Of a stretch of DNA of 64,000 bases, positions 35,100-45,745 are shown one piece after another (within the stretch, counting starts at the first letter, position 1; each line of letters opens with the position of its first letter). The stretch is from Hydnum rufescens UP504 (Eukaryota; Basidiomycota; Agaricomycetes; Cantharellales; Hydnaceae), in the NCBI GenBank assembly GCA_014904985.1, contig MU128923.1:1-64000 (forward strand), in the 5' to 3' direction. The notes under the pieces are model-generated. The model saw nothing but the letters and a program-made list of their open reading frames with translations. It was not told the DNA's origin and ran no database searches. Position numbers and translations under genes: made by a program.

Positions 35100-37669
35100 C
35101 ACCTATCCTAGCTAACCCCACTATGTCATCTGAGCAGGAGTTGCAGTGACACTTGGGAATTTGGGAGGGTCGCCACTATGCAATGCCAGGGAAGAACACC
35201 AACCATGATGATTATGACCACAAGCAATATGCAGATTGGCTGGACAATCCCACTCAAAGACCAGGCAATAGCCCAAGTCTCCCATGTTCTGCTTGGTTCT
35301 TTGACTACAAGATATGCACTCTTAATCTCCCAGGCCCTCTCCCAAGAGTGCAAGGACTTCCACCATACCACAGTGATCTGTATGGCTACAGTTGGGTGGA
35401 CTTAGATGAATGGGGGTGTTTGGGGAAGTTCGACTGGATGATGAGAACCCAGCTTCTCCTGACAAGCAGCCCTTTCCCCATCCACCAAGCCTGTATCCCA
35501 CTCAATCTTCATTCCTTTGACTTCAACCTGCATTTGCACCTCATTGCATCCACTGGCCCCAGGCCTGATCTTTTCATGTTAGCCACAGGCCACATCCAAT
35601 ACCTGCACACATCAGGTTTGATCATACTAACAAACATGATAAAGCTCAAGAGCTTGGTGAGGGAAAATGCCCTTACCTTACCTTCTTCACAGGACCCTGA
35701 TTGGCACTTCAGACAGTCATGGTTCACTCTACTGGGACAGGCCATCCAGCCTGCCCCTCCTTGGAGGATCACACAAATTGCACAGGAGCTGCACTGGTGG
35801 CTCATGGATGGCCTTGGATTCCTAATCTTGGGAATCTGATTCCTCCTGTATTTCAGGCTATACTGGGGTGGTTTCACCCACCAACCTTCCACTCTATGGT
35901 ATGCCAAATGGGGCTAATGGTCAGGGTCAGTGATGTGCACTCAAGACTCATTGGTGAAAATCTAACCAAACTGGGAGTGCCAGTGTGGACAGTCCATGAA
36001 GTTAACTCCCAGCCACCTGTGGAGCTCTTCCCTCAAGGCTCAGCAGAAGAATCACCTCTCTGGGCATGAGCCTGGGCCCATGTTGAGGAGCACTTCCCTT
36101 TGCACCAGTTTGTTGAAGGGTTCATGCAGGAGAAGATGCGGGTGCAATTCCATAGGGAATTGGGCCAAGCTATCACGACACAGGAGGTACTGAGACCAGT
36201 GGATGTTTGGGTGGTATGCCCAGGGCATGCCACTGAAGCACCAGTGCTGGGCCCTTACCATCACTTCCATGGAGCCAATTACAGGTGGCCCAGGGGAGAA
36301 AAGGATGAGGTCTATGTGGCACAGATGATCCATTGGCTGACAAGCACGAAGGAGCCTAATACCATGGCAGTCCTCTGAGAGATGCAGGAGGCATTAGGGA
36401 AGGAGACTGTCTCCCTTAAAGAGCTTACAGATCGGAAACACTATGAACCCCCACTGCCGCTATTCCATGAAAACTATGAGACCTGCAAGAGGTGGGCTGA
36501 GTGGAACCAAGGGAACTGGATTGCTCCCCCAACATTCCCTGCTTTCCTCCACACTGCCCCTCTATGCCAGCAGTTAGTGGATCCATACACCCACCCTTAT
36601 GGGGCCCCACTGGACCTGCTAGAACATATCAAAGCAGATCCCTTATACCCTTCAGCCCCATGGAACATGCCACACCCTCCTCCTCCACCAATCCCAGCTG
36701 CATCTATGGCAGAGAATCCCCCATCTTCTGAGGATGTGAATCTCCCACCCTTTGAAGACTTTTCAGCACCCCAGGAGTCCTGGGAAGAGGCCCCATTGCC
36801 ATCGGGGGTGGGAGTCGGGCTCATCAACCATTGGAACTGAGGCTGATTGGGATGAGGAATGTGTTCACACAGGGACTTTCCCAGTACACCTGGCTCCTTT
36901 CCTCTATTTCAGGCCGAGGATGAACTGGAATGCAAGCTATTCAAGAAGTACAGCCCCTACATACACTTGTGGCTCTGTCTCCTATGAACAACTATTATTG
37001 CTTACAAGGATCAGGACCAGGCCTCCTAGCTGTTCAGAACCAAAGAGTGGAATTCCTCCAGTACCCTGCCAAACCCTCAGCTGCAGGGATACCCCCCAGC
37101 ATGATTCCTGGCACTCTGCAAGAGTTCAGCCCTAGAGCTAAGGCTGAAGTCATACAGAGAATGCCTTGAAAGCTTCCCGATTCCCTTGGACCCCCAAGGG
37201 AATCCCTTGCACCCCATTCCTCACTTTCAGCAGGAAGAGTTGGTTCTTTTATTACATGGAGTGATGAGCCTCCCACCCAGGGTGTGGGGCTCTGGCTCCT
37301 GCCTAATGTCATGGTACACACTCTTGCCGGCCTTCCTTGTCAAACAGATTCATCAATTCTGCACTCTGGGGCCAATGTCCCCAGCCTTGCAGTGAAATCA
37401 AGCTGTGGATTTAGAGGCCCTCCTCTGTAAGCATCTCTCCTACATCTCCCCTTTGGGTTTCTCAGTCCCTTTGGACTCCACCAGCATCATCCATGAATTA
37501 CTGGCCTCCACCATGCACACCTTACCCCCAGTCTCCCCACATTGCTACTAGCCCACAGCACTTATGACACAGAATACTTCAGATGGGTAAGCGCTTGGGA
37601 GGTCTACAAGATCATATTGGACGAAATATTGGCAGACTAGCTGTTGTGCTTAGTATATACAGGGGGCAC
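35100..37669 (+). pseudogene. Gypsy B extra ORF downstream of chromodomain
   Basis: About 2.5 kb of broken coding sequence lies between the chromodomain and the 3' LTR. Open parts are 35153-35839, 35701-36069, 36100-36378, 36382-36840 and 36930-37160. I recognise no enzyme. Features are Trp/Pro-rich stretches (DWHFRQSWFTLL) and a Pro/Ser-rich part at 36660-36800. The last codons before the purine tract (ACAGGGGGCAC, 37659-37669) read STYDTEYF and VYKIILDEI. The same C-terminal signature occurs in Gypsy D (9268-9345) and Gypsy F (minus strand, about 45560-45620), so this ORF belongs to the lineage. It shows no clear envelope-like membrane segments. Confidence 0.65.
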
Positions 37670-38216
37670 AGTAGTATAGTGATTATGTAATAGTATTGTA
37701 CATACATTGTGTGATGTTAGGGAGCTGCCACAGCGAGCCCGCAGCTTCTCCTGTCAAATTCTACATTGTTTTTACTCCCTGAGTGAGTCAAAGTAACATG
37801 CCATTCATAGGAACATGAGAATACAAGAACTGAGCAGTGAGTACTCACTATCGGTTAATCTGCTGACTGCTACCATTTCAGGAAACCCTCTGCCTTCTAT
37901 CTATCACCCAACCACTCCACTTCCACATGAGGCCAGGCCAAACAGGAAGTGGGACTACTATCTAGCCAGGCTGGGTAGGGTCTTTGAGTCAGTTGATCTG
38001 AGGATGTGCCATGAAGCATGTCCCTTGCGCTCTTCTGGAACTCACATGACTGCACACTCATTTGAGTTGTGCACATTGAATGTCTCTACCTCTTTCTTCT
38101 TGTACCCTACTATCTTGCTCCCCTCTCATACCTCCCTACATGCTTCCTTTCACTATGTGTTCAACTACTCTCAGCTCACAATGATTTACTTGTCCAATTC
38201 TTAGCACTTTATTACA
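37670..38216 (+). repeat. Gypsy B 3' LTR (547 bp)
   Basis: It begins AGTAGTATAGTGATTATG (first T of TG lost) after the purine tract and ends TTTATTACA. It is colinear with 17325-17871 without visible indels. Confidence 0.9.
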
Positions 38217-38364
38217 CTCTCAGGATTCCCACTGTGATAGGTGCAAGACTTGTATGTCCCTTGTTGTGTTGGTGCACACTCAGGATTCCCACTGCAATAG
38301 TGTGTGGTTAATTAATCTCTTTCCTCTTTCTGTTTGTGGCTTCAACAGCAGTGTTGCCCTGACA
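38217..38364 (+). repeat. LTR family A, right part
   Basis: CTCTCAGGATTCCCACTG...TTGCCCTGACA completes the LTR A copy that starts at 16677. It follows the last 150 bases of LTR A at 13923-14686. Confidence 0.85.
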
Positions 38365-38403
38365 CTGAGAGGATGGTTTGTCAGAGTTGGACATTGAGGA
38401 CAT
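38365..38403 (-). pseudogene. Copia gag N-terminus
   Basis: On the minus strand the ATG at 38403 starts MSSMSNSDKPSSQ, which joins in frame to LYDILKLL at 16671 after removal of the insertion and one duplication. Upstream at about 38445-38466 (minus) lies AGGTTATGGGTGGGCCCAT. It resembles the internal initiator-Met-tRNA primer site of Copia elements, directly after the 5' LTR. Confidence 0.75.
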
Positions 38404-38466
38404 TGTGAGTTTGAAGGACTGTGTATTGTTCTAGTAATTAGAAGACCAATGGGCCCACCCATAACC

Positions 38467-38732
38467 TGTTGGCAGAGTACTTGTATATATACTAGAATGA
38501 CAGAACTACAGTGGGTTCTGGTAAGGTACTATACTATTGAAGAGAGAATAGAAAAGAGCTAACCTCAGTCTCTGATAAAAGAACTGAGGGAGTGTGGACT
38601 GCTCATGTACTAATATATAAGTAATCAACAATGCCAGGTATCAAAAAGAGTAGGCAGACACAATAAAGGAATGGGTGATCAACACCAACAAAGTCATTGG
38701 GTTGTTATACTGTATCCAGCTGCCCTCCAACA
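38467..38732 (-). repeat. Copia 5' LTR (266 bp)
   Basis: On the minus strand it runs TGTTGGAGGGCAGC...CTCTGCCAACA, with inverted ends TGTTGG/CCAACA. It is followed on the minus strand by GGTTATGGG, a likely primer site. The partner copy is 10044-10271. Confidence 0.9.
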
Positions 38733-39700
38733 TGGGTTGGGCACTTAATTTGATCTCTTGACTTATGCAGGTTTCAACTGGGCAATGCAAAAAATAATAG
38801 GGTAATTCACACTACTGTTTGTTATGGGGTTTGCTGGACAACCCTAGTACTTGGACAAATGCCCATAACTCACTCAATTTTTCTCATTTGTGTGTCAAGT
38901 AAGCTTTTCCAGGTACTGTCAGTGTGCTGCTAGGGTCATGGGCAAAAATAATCATGAAAAACCATCAGATGGTTGCTGAGGACTCAAAATAGTGCTTCTA
39001 TATTCTCAATTTAGTGTCTTTTGAACAATATAAAATGCCCCCATAGCCCATAAAGCCAGCAGGTAGCAAAACTGCTACTTTGAGGCCCTTGGCTACCATA
39101 CTGGCTATCTTTCAAGTGAGTTTCAGTGGCTCATGATGAGACTTGAAGCTGCTAGCTCAGGTACAATAAGGGGGCATTGATCTGATTTAACCAATCAAAG
39201 GCAAAGCTTGCAAAGGAAGCAGAGCCCTTGAAGCAGTTGCCCAAAAGGAAAAGGAAGATCAGCACTGAGCATGCCATTGATGTCACTGAACAAAGAAAAT
39301 TGGCAGGGTGCACCCAATCCTTCAACCCAATCTCCCAAATGTCTCCACACACTCTCACTTCCCATCAATGGAAATCCCCCCAGTTGGTCCCCACAACACC
39401 ATCCTCATCCTCAACCAATAGTAGGAGCAAATGCCCAGAGACTGTGAGATTCTCCAACAGGTGTCTGAGTACTAGGGTTTGGCATGGGCCAATGCCAAAA
39501 TGAGACCATCATGTGGATTCCTCACTGCACCTTACTGCATGCATAGATTTCCTTATAATTTTTATCCAATGTATATATGATTATAGCACATATTGTTACC
39601 AAGTTTGGGACCTAGCCAGCCAGTGTGTCGTGAGTAGTGGTCAATTTTGTTACTTGTGTCCGAGATCCCAGTTACAAACAGTATGTTACCCGCTGCACGC
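38733..39700. other. Non-coding stretch between TE nest and NLR gene
   Basis: AT-rich, CpG-poor sequence without a recognised gene. A short open stretch at 39228-39503 (KQLPKRKRKIST...) has no family I know. CpG density rises abruptly at about 39660, which marks the start of the gene-bearing DNA. Confidence 0.5.
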
Positions 39701-39721
39701 GGCAACACACGTGTAATTTCT

Positions 39722-39733
39722 TATGTATATAAT
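39722..39733 (+). promoter_or_regulatory. TATA-like box upstream of NLR gene
   Basis: ATGTATATAATA lies about 240 bp before the start codon at 39970, in otherwise GC-rich sequence. The spacing leaves room for a 200 bp leader. Promoter function is inference. Confidence 0.35.
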
Positions 39734-39969
39734 ACCATCTCGATCCGCCGCCGAGTTGCCGGGCGAGCCGAGTTTTCGTATTTGCATCCGGACGTTGCCC
39801 AAAATCAAAAGCGCAGAAGCACAGCCTCGCACCACCTCGCACCGCCTCGCACAGCCTCGCACCACCCCACTAGTCACTCATCTGCACAGATTGAAGGATA
39901 AGTCGCACTCATTCCACAGTTTGCTCCTCGCCAATCTACCTCTACCTTCTCACACTTGCCATCGTGCGG

Positions 39970-42900
39970 ATGAAGTGGTCCCTCAAGCCCGGGAGGGCCG
40001 CCAAAGACGTCTCGTTAACAATCTCCCAGCCTCTTCGCCACCTCCTCGACGCAGTCCCGGTACCCGGGTCTAAGGCCGGAATTGGTATTCTCCTCGATGT
40101 CGTCGAAGGAATCGACGTTAGTATCATTCTCCCCTCGTTGTAGAACTATCATCCCTCATCATTCGCCGTGTCCTTCCAGAACACTTCCCGGAACTCCTCG
40201 ACGCTGCTAGAACTAGAAAATCATATCCGATTCCTAACCGATCTCCTGGAGCCCCTGACGAAAATGGGTCGAAACAATGTTTCATCGGGCCTTAAGGCTG
40301 ATGTGTGGAGGTTGAGTAAGTGAGTGTCAACGCTTTGATTCATAATATGAATGTGCCACTAATGCATGCAGCGTTGAAATTAGAGATTTGGAGAGTATTT
40401 CGTCGAATGTCAAGTCAAAATCTTCTGCAGGCGGTTTATACCACTTCTTGGAGCGGGGAGAGGGAAGGCGCGATCTCCACACTTTCGTCCAAAATCTCAA
40501 GGCGGCCCTCGACGCTTTCAGGTGTGTTTGGGCACAGCACAATGTCCCTCGCTCCGTCTCTGACTGGCGTGCACGTGCACGATCTAGCTTAGCCAAACGC
40601 TCCGTCAGGAGCGAGAATCGCTTCTTCAGGGTAAGAATCCCTTCTTCACTTTCAACTGTTCACACGTTGAGATCCCCTTTCACAGAACGGTCCGCCGCTG
40701 TCATGTCTCTCCCTCGTGCCAACTTGGCGGCCTACGATTCCGGCCGCAAAGACGCCCCGTCGTCATGCCTCGAAGGCACTCGTGTTTCAATACTGGCAGA
40801 GATCATGTCGTGGTCCGAGAGCACGGAAAGCGGGACGTGCCCTTTATACTGGCTCCTTGGACTCGCCGGAATCGGCAAGTCGACAATTGTGAAGACGGTG
40901 GCCGAACGAGCGGATAAGAATAGAATGCTAGGGGGTAGTTTCTTCTTTTCCCGAAGTGACGCACTATTGTGCGATCCAAACCTTGTCTTCCCGACGCTTG
41001 CCTTCCAACTCGCACAATCGGATAATGATTTCAAACCCATCATCGGGGAGGCCATACAGCAAGACATGATGGTGGGTCACAAGGAGCTGTCCGCTCAATT
41101 CGAGGGATTGATCTTGAAGCCCCTCGGGAAACTCGATTCAACCCGACGGACAACACTTATCGTGCTTGATGCCCTCGACGAGTGTGAAGAACAGGGTGCT
41201 GTCACAATTTTGCAGTTGCTCCTGTCGCACGCTTCACGATTACCCTTCCTTCGCATCTTAATTACCAGTCGTCCGGAGCCGCACATCTCATCGGTCTTCA
41301 CTGAGGCTAGGAACCTTGCAAAGAGAGTTCTCCACCATATTGAAGCCTCTGTCATTGAGGGAGACCTCCGGCTTTACATTCGGTCTGAATTGAGGACGAT
41401 TTTAAAGAAGCTCGAGCTTTCCAGCGTTCCGGGTTGGACGGAGGGAGAAATCGATTCTCTGGTTGAGAAATCAGGGAAATTGTTCATTTATGCAGCCACC
41501 TCCATCCGATTCATTGGTGACGCTCGTGTTCGAGATCCTCGTCGTCATCTACGTCTTATACTGGATACACAGCTCAGCAAGGAATCGGAGGCAACACCCT
41601 ACTCGCAGCTGGACAGCTTATACGTTGGGGTCCTTCGGAACTTGCTCTCAGATTCTAACCGTAATGCGATCGTGAAACGCTTCCAAATGGTGGTGGGTAG
41701 TATTGTGTTGCTTCGGCAACCCCTCCCGCTCGGCTCGTTGGCACAGTTTGTCCAGTGTACACTGGACGACGTTGATACCGCTCTCCGTCACCTTCGTTCC
41801 GTCATCATCCCTCCCTCCACTCTGGACGAGGCCCCTCATATTCATCACCCTTCATTTCGTGATTTCATTACCAATCCTTCACGATGCTCTATCCCGGAGT
41901 TCGTGATTGTTGCTGGACCAGATCAAGAGCCACGGCATGCCTTGCGATGCTTTCAGCTTATGGAAACATCCTTGAGGCAGGACATAGCCGGGATCTCGGA
42001 TGTGTCTCTTTTGAACAGTGAGGTGGAGGGATTGGAAGCGAAAGTAAGCGATGCACTATCAGTGGAGCTGCAGTATGCATGCAGGTTTTGGGCATCGCAT
42101 CTGTCGCATACAGAATTGAGGGAGAAGCGAATAATGGAGGCACTGGAGGGATTTTCAATGCGGTTCATTTTGATGTGGTTTGAAGCCATGAGCCTGATTG
42201 GGAGTCTCTCTAGTGCCGTAACCTCAATGGAAGAGGCACACCAGTGGGCGGTAAGTGCATTCACTATTGGGCATTGGATCAGCAGTTGATTGAAGTGTGA
42301 TTCCGATGACAGATGAATTCGCAGTGCGAGGCAACTGTAATTACAATGTTGGCCGATGCACGGCAGTTCATTCTTGCTCATGGTGAACTGATACAGGGGA
42401 GTGCACTCCAGGTGTATCATTCTGCACTGGCATTCACACCATATGACACTGCACTGTACAAGACATATTCAAAAGATGTAAAGAGTTGTATCAGGGTGCT
42501 GCAGGGTGTGGAGGCTCAATGGCCACAGAACTTCAGTACCTTGATTGGCCATTCTGATCGGGTTAGCTCTGTTGCATTTTCACCAGATGGTCTATGGCTT
42601 GCATCAGGCTCATATGATTGTACCCTATGCTTGTGGGATGCCATGTCTGGGGCACACGTCACAACACTTCAAGGCCATTCTCATGGCATTACATCCATTG
42701 CATTTTCCCCTGATAGTTTCCGGCTTGCATCAGGCTCATATGACTGTACCCTACGATTATGGGATCTCATATCAGGTGCCTGCATTGCAACTCTTCAAGG
42801 CCATTCTCGTTGGGTTACCTTGGTGGCATTTTCACCTGATGGTTTACACCTTGCCTCAGGCTCAGATGATTGTACCCTATGCTTGTGGGATGCTATGTCA

Positions 42901-43593
42901 GGTGCCCACATTGCAACTCTTCAAGGCCATTCTCATTGGGTTACCTCAGTGGTATTTTCACCTGATGGTTTGCGGCTTGCATCAGGCTCATATGATTCCA
43001 CTGTATGCTTGTGGGATGCCATATCAGGTGCCTGCATTGCAACTCTCCAAGGCCATTCTCATGGGGTTATCATGGTTGCATTTTCACCTGATGGCTTATG
43101 GCTCACATCAGCCTCACATGGTGGTTCCCTACACTTGTGGGATGCCATGTCAGGCATGCACATTGCAAGTCTTCAAGCCCATTCTGCCCAAATTCAAGCT
43201 GTTACATTTTCCTCAGATGGCTCAACCCTCTTCTCCCAAAGTCACACAGAGACTTTGGCATGGGATTTGACATCCCAACCCCCTCAATTAGTCTCTACCT
43301 CAATTTCAGAGGCCTTCCTTCCTGCTATAAGCCTCAGATCACTTGTGGAGGCTACAGTGGGTGGCTGGATCCAGGCACTAGACTCCCATGGCAATCATGT
43401 TGCACGTATCTGCTATATCCCTCTGCATTATTCTCTGAGCACTACAATCCAAGGATCAGGTCTACCCCATCAATTCCGACTTGCAGTTGGATGTTGGGAT
43501 GGTCACATTGTAATTGTGGATCCCCAAGATCATCCATTTGTTCATAGGCTCAAAGATGTACTATTGGTAACTGGGTCTGTTGCTGCCACCTAG
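39970..43593 (+). CDS. NACHT-WD40 protein (NLR/STAND type), six exons
   Basis: A complete model joins 39970-40116, 40180-40310, 40372-40521, 40593-40630, 40686-42250 and 42313-43593. The introns are 55-71 bp, all GT...AG, and the frame holds throughout (1103 residues). The N-terminal 155 residues are helical-looking; I cannot name the domain. The NACHT NTPase has Walker A GLAGIGKST (near residue 213) and Walker B LIVLDALDEC (near 312), with TSRPEPHI as a likely sensor. The C-terminus (from about 753) carries five regular 42-residue WD40 repeats (GHSxxVxxVAFSPDG...LASGSYD...LWDAxSGA), a weaker sixth and a divergent last blade (FRLAVGCWDGHIVIVD). Fungal NACHT-WD40 proteins include HET-E-like incompatibility factors, signal-transducing ATPases in which the repeats sense a ligand. 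Repeats 1-5 are very similar to each other. It is the only clearly intact multi-domain gene here. Confidence 0.92.
42539..43170 (+). repeat. WD40 coding tandem repeats (126 bp unit)
   Basis: Five 126 bp units encode near-identical WD40 motifs. TGCATTGCAACTCTTCAAGG-type sequence recurs at each boundary. The units are CpG-poor and rich in TG/CA compared with the exon before them. Such repeats can change number by unequal crossing over. Confidence 0.85.
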
Positions 43594-43786
43594 TTATTGC
43601 CATTGCCCTCCCAGAGCCATCAATTCTTGTCCAGGTGTAATATAGTGATATTGACCTAGGGAGCCTGCACAGGTCTCCTTAGTTGGTACTGCCAGGTCTG
43701 TATATAGGGACTGTGCCCAGAAGCAACTGGTAGCTTTCTGAACTTTGACCACCACAGTGCATGCTTTGAAGTCTCAGCTCACCTGT

Positions 43787-43870
43787 ATGGTTGCCACAGT
43801 CTGGTTTTGGTTTGGTTTTGACCAATCTGGGCCAAACAATAATGGTTTGGTTCTGGTTTGACCCTATCTT
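43787..43870. mobile_element. Fragment of hAT-type MITE
   Basis: TATGGTTGCC followed by TCTGGTTTTGGTTTGG and a GGGCCAAAC motif resembles the ends of the element at 22377-23153. Only one end is present. 43594-43786 shows nothing I recognise. Confidence 0.5.
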
Positions 43871-44398
43871 GATTTCATTTCCCTTTCATTTCCCATTGCT
43901 TCCAGTTCACTCCCTGGAGTTCCTGTTCCTGTCCCTGCTCCTGTTTGCCTCCCCACTCCTACCCCTGCCTGCTTTCCTGTTACTGTTCCTGTTCCTGTCC
44001 CCCTCATAACCATCTGTAGTTTAGTGATCACTCCCCAGTAGTATAGGGATCATGTATAAGTAGTCCAGGAGCAAAGTCCAGAGACCTCAGCTTTGGTCTC
44101 TCAGGATGTCTGCTGTTACTCCAGACTACAGGTTAGCCTTCTTGTATTCCTTGTCTGTATTACATAATCTCAGGATTTCTGCTGTTACTCCAGACTACAG
44201 CTCTGAGTATTTTCCAGTTGACTCCATGAGCTTAAGGACCACTGTGCTCATTTCCACCTAGACCCTTCCAGGCTGCAGCACTTCTTCTCCACTCTCCTGT
44301 CTCTCACTATCTCACTCTTGCCCAGATTCATTTGGACTTAGCCAGATTTATTTGTGTTTACATTTATTTGGCACCCTTGTTGCAGCATAGCCCTGACA
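43871..44398 (+). repeat. Gypsy C 5' LTR, 5' truncated
   Basis: It is colinear with the reverse complement of 49941-50494 through CAGCTTTGGTCTCTCA, TTTCCAGTTGACTCC, AGCTTAAGGACCACTGTGCT and the end GCCCTGACA. The first part is missing or diverged. The copy is decayed by TG/CA changes relative to 49941-50494, which still holds CpG. Confidence 0.75.
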
Positions 44399-44689
44399 GA
44401 AGACCAAAGCTCTCTCACAAGCCCACCATTGGGATTGCTTAGTATCACTGACTTCCCTCCTAGTCTTCATTCCAAAATGTCCAACAGTGCTCCAGTAGCC
44501 ATCACTGCCAACCACCACCACCACACCCAACTCCAACAACAAAATGCTGCCCTCTGAGGAACTAGACAACATGTGGAACCAAGGGACACATGTCACTGGT
44601 TCTGTATCAGCTGCAGTCCAGCAGACTCTCCAGCAACACCCTCCACCTACCCAATCCACTTGTGAGGCCAAGGGAGCTGACCCTGAGCC
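44399..44689 (+). pseudogene. Gypsy C leader and gag start
   Basis: After the LTR, MSNSAPVAITANHHHH...QLQQQNAAL (about 44477-44555), then a frame change to DNMWNQGTHVTGS. A glutamine-rich LQQQ stretch near the N-terminus is common in gag of this Gypsy group. The ORF is cut at 44689 by LTR A. Confidence 0.55.
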
Positions 44690-44968
44690 TGTCAGGATCA
44701 AATTGACATTTGCTTCCACTTGTGGACTTACCTGTCAGAGTATCATTCTTTGTTGACTCTATCATATAGTGCCTACTTCTTCAAATGCTCTCATCTCCTC
44801 TCTCCTTCCATTCAGTCAGGGAGTTATTGTCATCCTTGCCATTATTGGCATTTCTCTTATTATTATTGCTCTTGAACTATTGGGCTGTGGGCTGGGTAAT
44901 CAACCAGTGGCAGCATTGGCAGCATTGGCAGCACCTCTTGTCCCCTCACTCCCTGTGTGAGTCAATGC
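44690..44968 (+). repeat. LTR family A, third copy, truncated
   Basis: It starts TGTCAGGATCAAATTG inside Gypsy C and matches LTR A for about 279 bp up to GTGAGTCAATGC, where LTR F interrupts. The rest of the LTR is not found in the window. Confidence 0.8.
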
Positions 44969-45511
44969 TGTAATAATGTGGTATTCAACTTTGAATATAT
45001 GTGGGAGTCATTGTTAGACAAGGTGGAGTTGACATTCCTGTAAACAGAAGAGAGAGAGAAATCCTCCTGCTCTAGGCACTGGCTTCACCTCATATGTGGG
45101 AGAAGCAGAGGGAAAGGGGGAGGGAATGTGGGAGGAGTGGTAGTAGCTGGTGAAGGGGCCAGACTACCATCTAAGGAGGCAAGGGGATGGTCAGCTAATA
45201 GAGTAGAGAAGGTTGCTTACTTAGTAGAGTCATGCTCATACACAACTCTCCCTTATCCTTCTCAACACTGTGCTCTATGGTGATGGTTTGGGTAGCTTTG
45301 CCAGGTGAGTCATAACATGACTAAGTCATGTGGCTGCATAGTTTCATGGGTCTTGTGAGAGTGAAGAAGTCTGGGCAAAAAGATGATTTGATTCCACTGC
45401 ATCAGTGACTTAGAATTGTCACAGCCACACTATTACATAATAGTACAGAGGACAGGATGAATGGGGGAAATGACAGTTATGTACATATGGAACCTTGAGC
45501 ACTATATTACA
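44969..45511 (-). repeat. LTR of Gypsy F (543 bp)
   Basis: On the minus strand it runs TGTAATATAGTGCTC...CATTATTACA, with inverted ends TGTAAT/ATTACA, preceded by the purine tract ACTGGGGGGCTC. Its length and first bases (TGTAATATAGTG) resemble LTR B (TGTAGTATAGTG), so it is a related family. Confidence 0.7.
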
Positions 45512-45745
45512 GAGCCCCCCAGTGTGGACACTATGATTCTTGCTCCAGGAGACCAAGGTCTTTAATACCTAGGTCATCCAACATAATTTCATACCTTTTG
45601 AACCACCTGTTCCATCTAAATTGTTCACCAGCATACATGCCATGGGCCCAATAGAGGTGGGGTCAACTTCTGGGATGGCATGAGCTAGCCACACAAGGAT
45701 GTCATGATGGGGACCTAGGAATGGGATTTGCATGTTGAATTTGAT
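45512..45745 (-). pseudogene. Gypsy F tail of the extra ORF
   Basis: On the minus strand WFKRYEIMLDDLGIKDLG (about 45615-45560) corresponds to EEYEIVLDDL of Gypsy D and VYKIILDEI of Gypsy B, followed by a stop and the purine tract. The remainder is cut off by foldback 3. Confidence 0.6.

Larger units (their letters stand above)
17325..38216 (+). mobile_element. Ty3/Gypsy element B (chromodomain type), nested
   Basis: The element has 547 bp LTRs at 17325-17871 and 37670-38216 and an exact 5 bp duplication CTCTC (17320-17324 and 38217-38221) in LTR A. Gene order is gag, protease, RT, RNase H, integrase, chromodomain, then an extra open region. Subtracting the hAT MITE and two foldback elements leaves about 11.6 kb. 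Stops are frequent, and many are explained by CGA to TGA changes. It is inactive. Confidence 0.9.
10044..38732 (-). mobile_element. Ty1/Copia element, host of a nested insertion stack
   Basis: Matching LTRs lie at 38467-38732 (5') and 10044-10271 (3', cut by Gypsy D). On the minus strand the internal order is primer-binding site, gag, protease, integrase, reverse transcriptase, RNase H, which is Copia order. Removing the insertions 10906-12119, 13923-14686 and 16677-38364 together with one copy of each target duplication rejoins the Copia sequence. About 5 kb of the 28.7 kb interval is Copia; the rest arrived later. Many stops and frame changes make it inactive. Confidence 0.85.

Noticed and set aside
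35153..37395. Post-chromodomain ORF as an envelope gene
   Set aside because: No signal peptide, no clear transmembrane anchor and no fusion-peptide-like stretch could be seen.
39723..40073. Alternative start of the NLR gene in another frame
   Set aside because: The frame conflicts with the exon phases that join perfectly from the ATG at 39970, and it runs through the intron at 40117.
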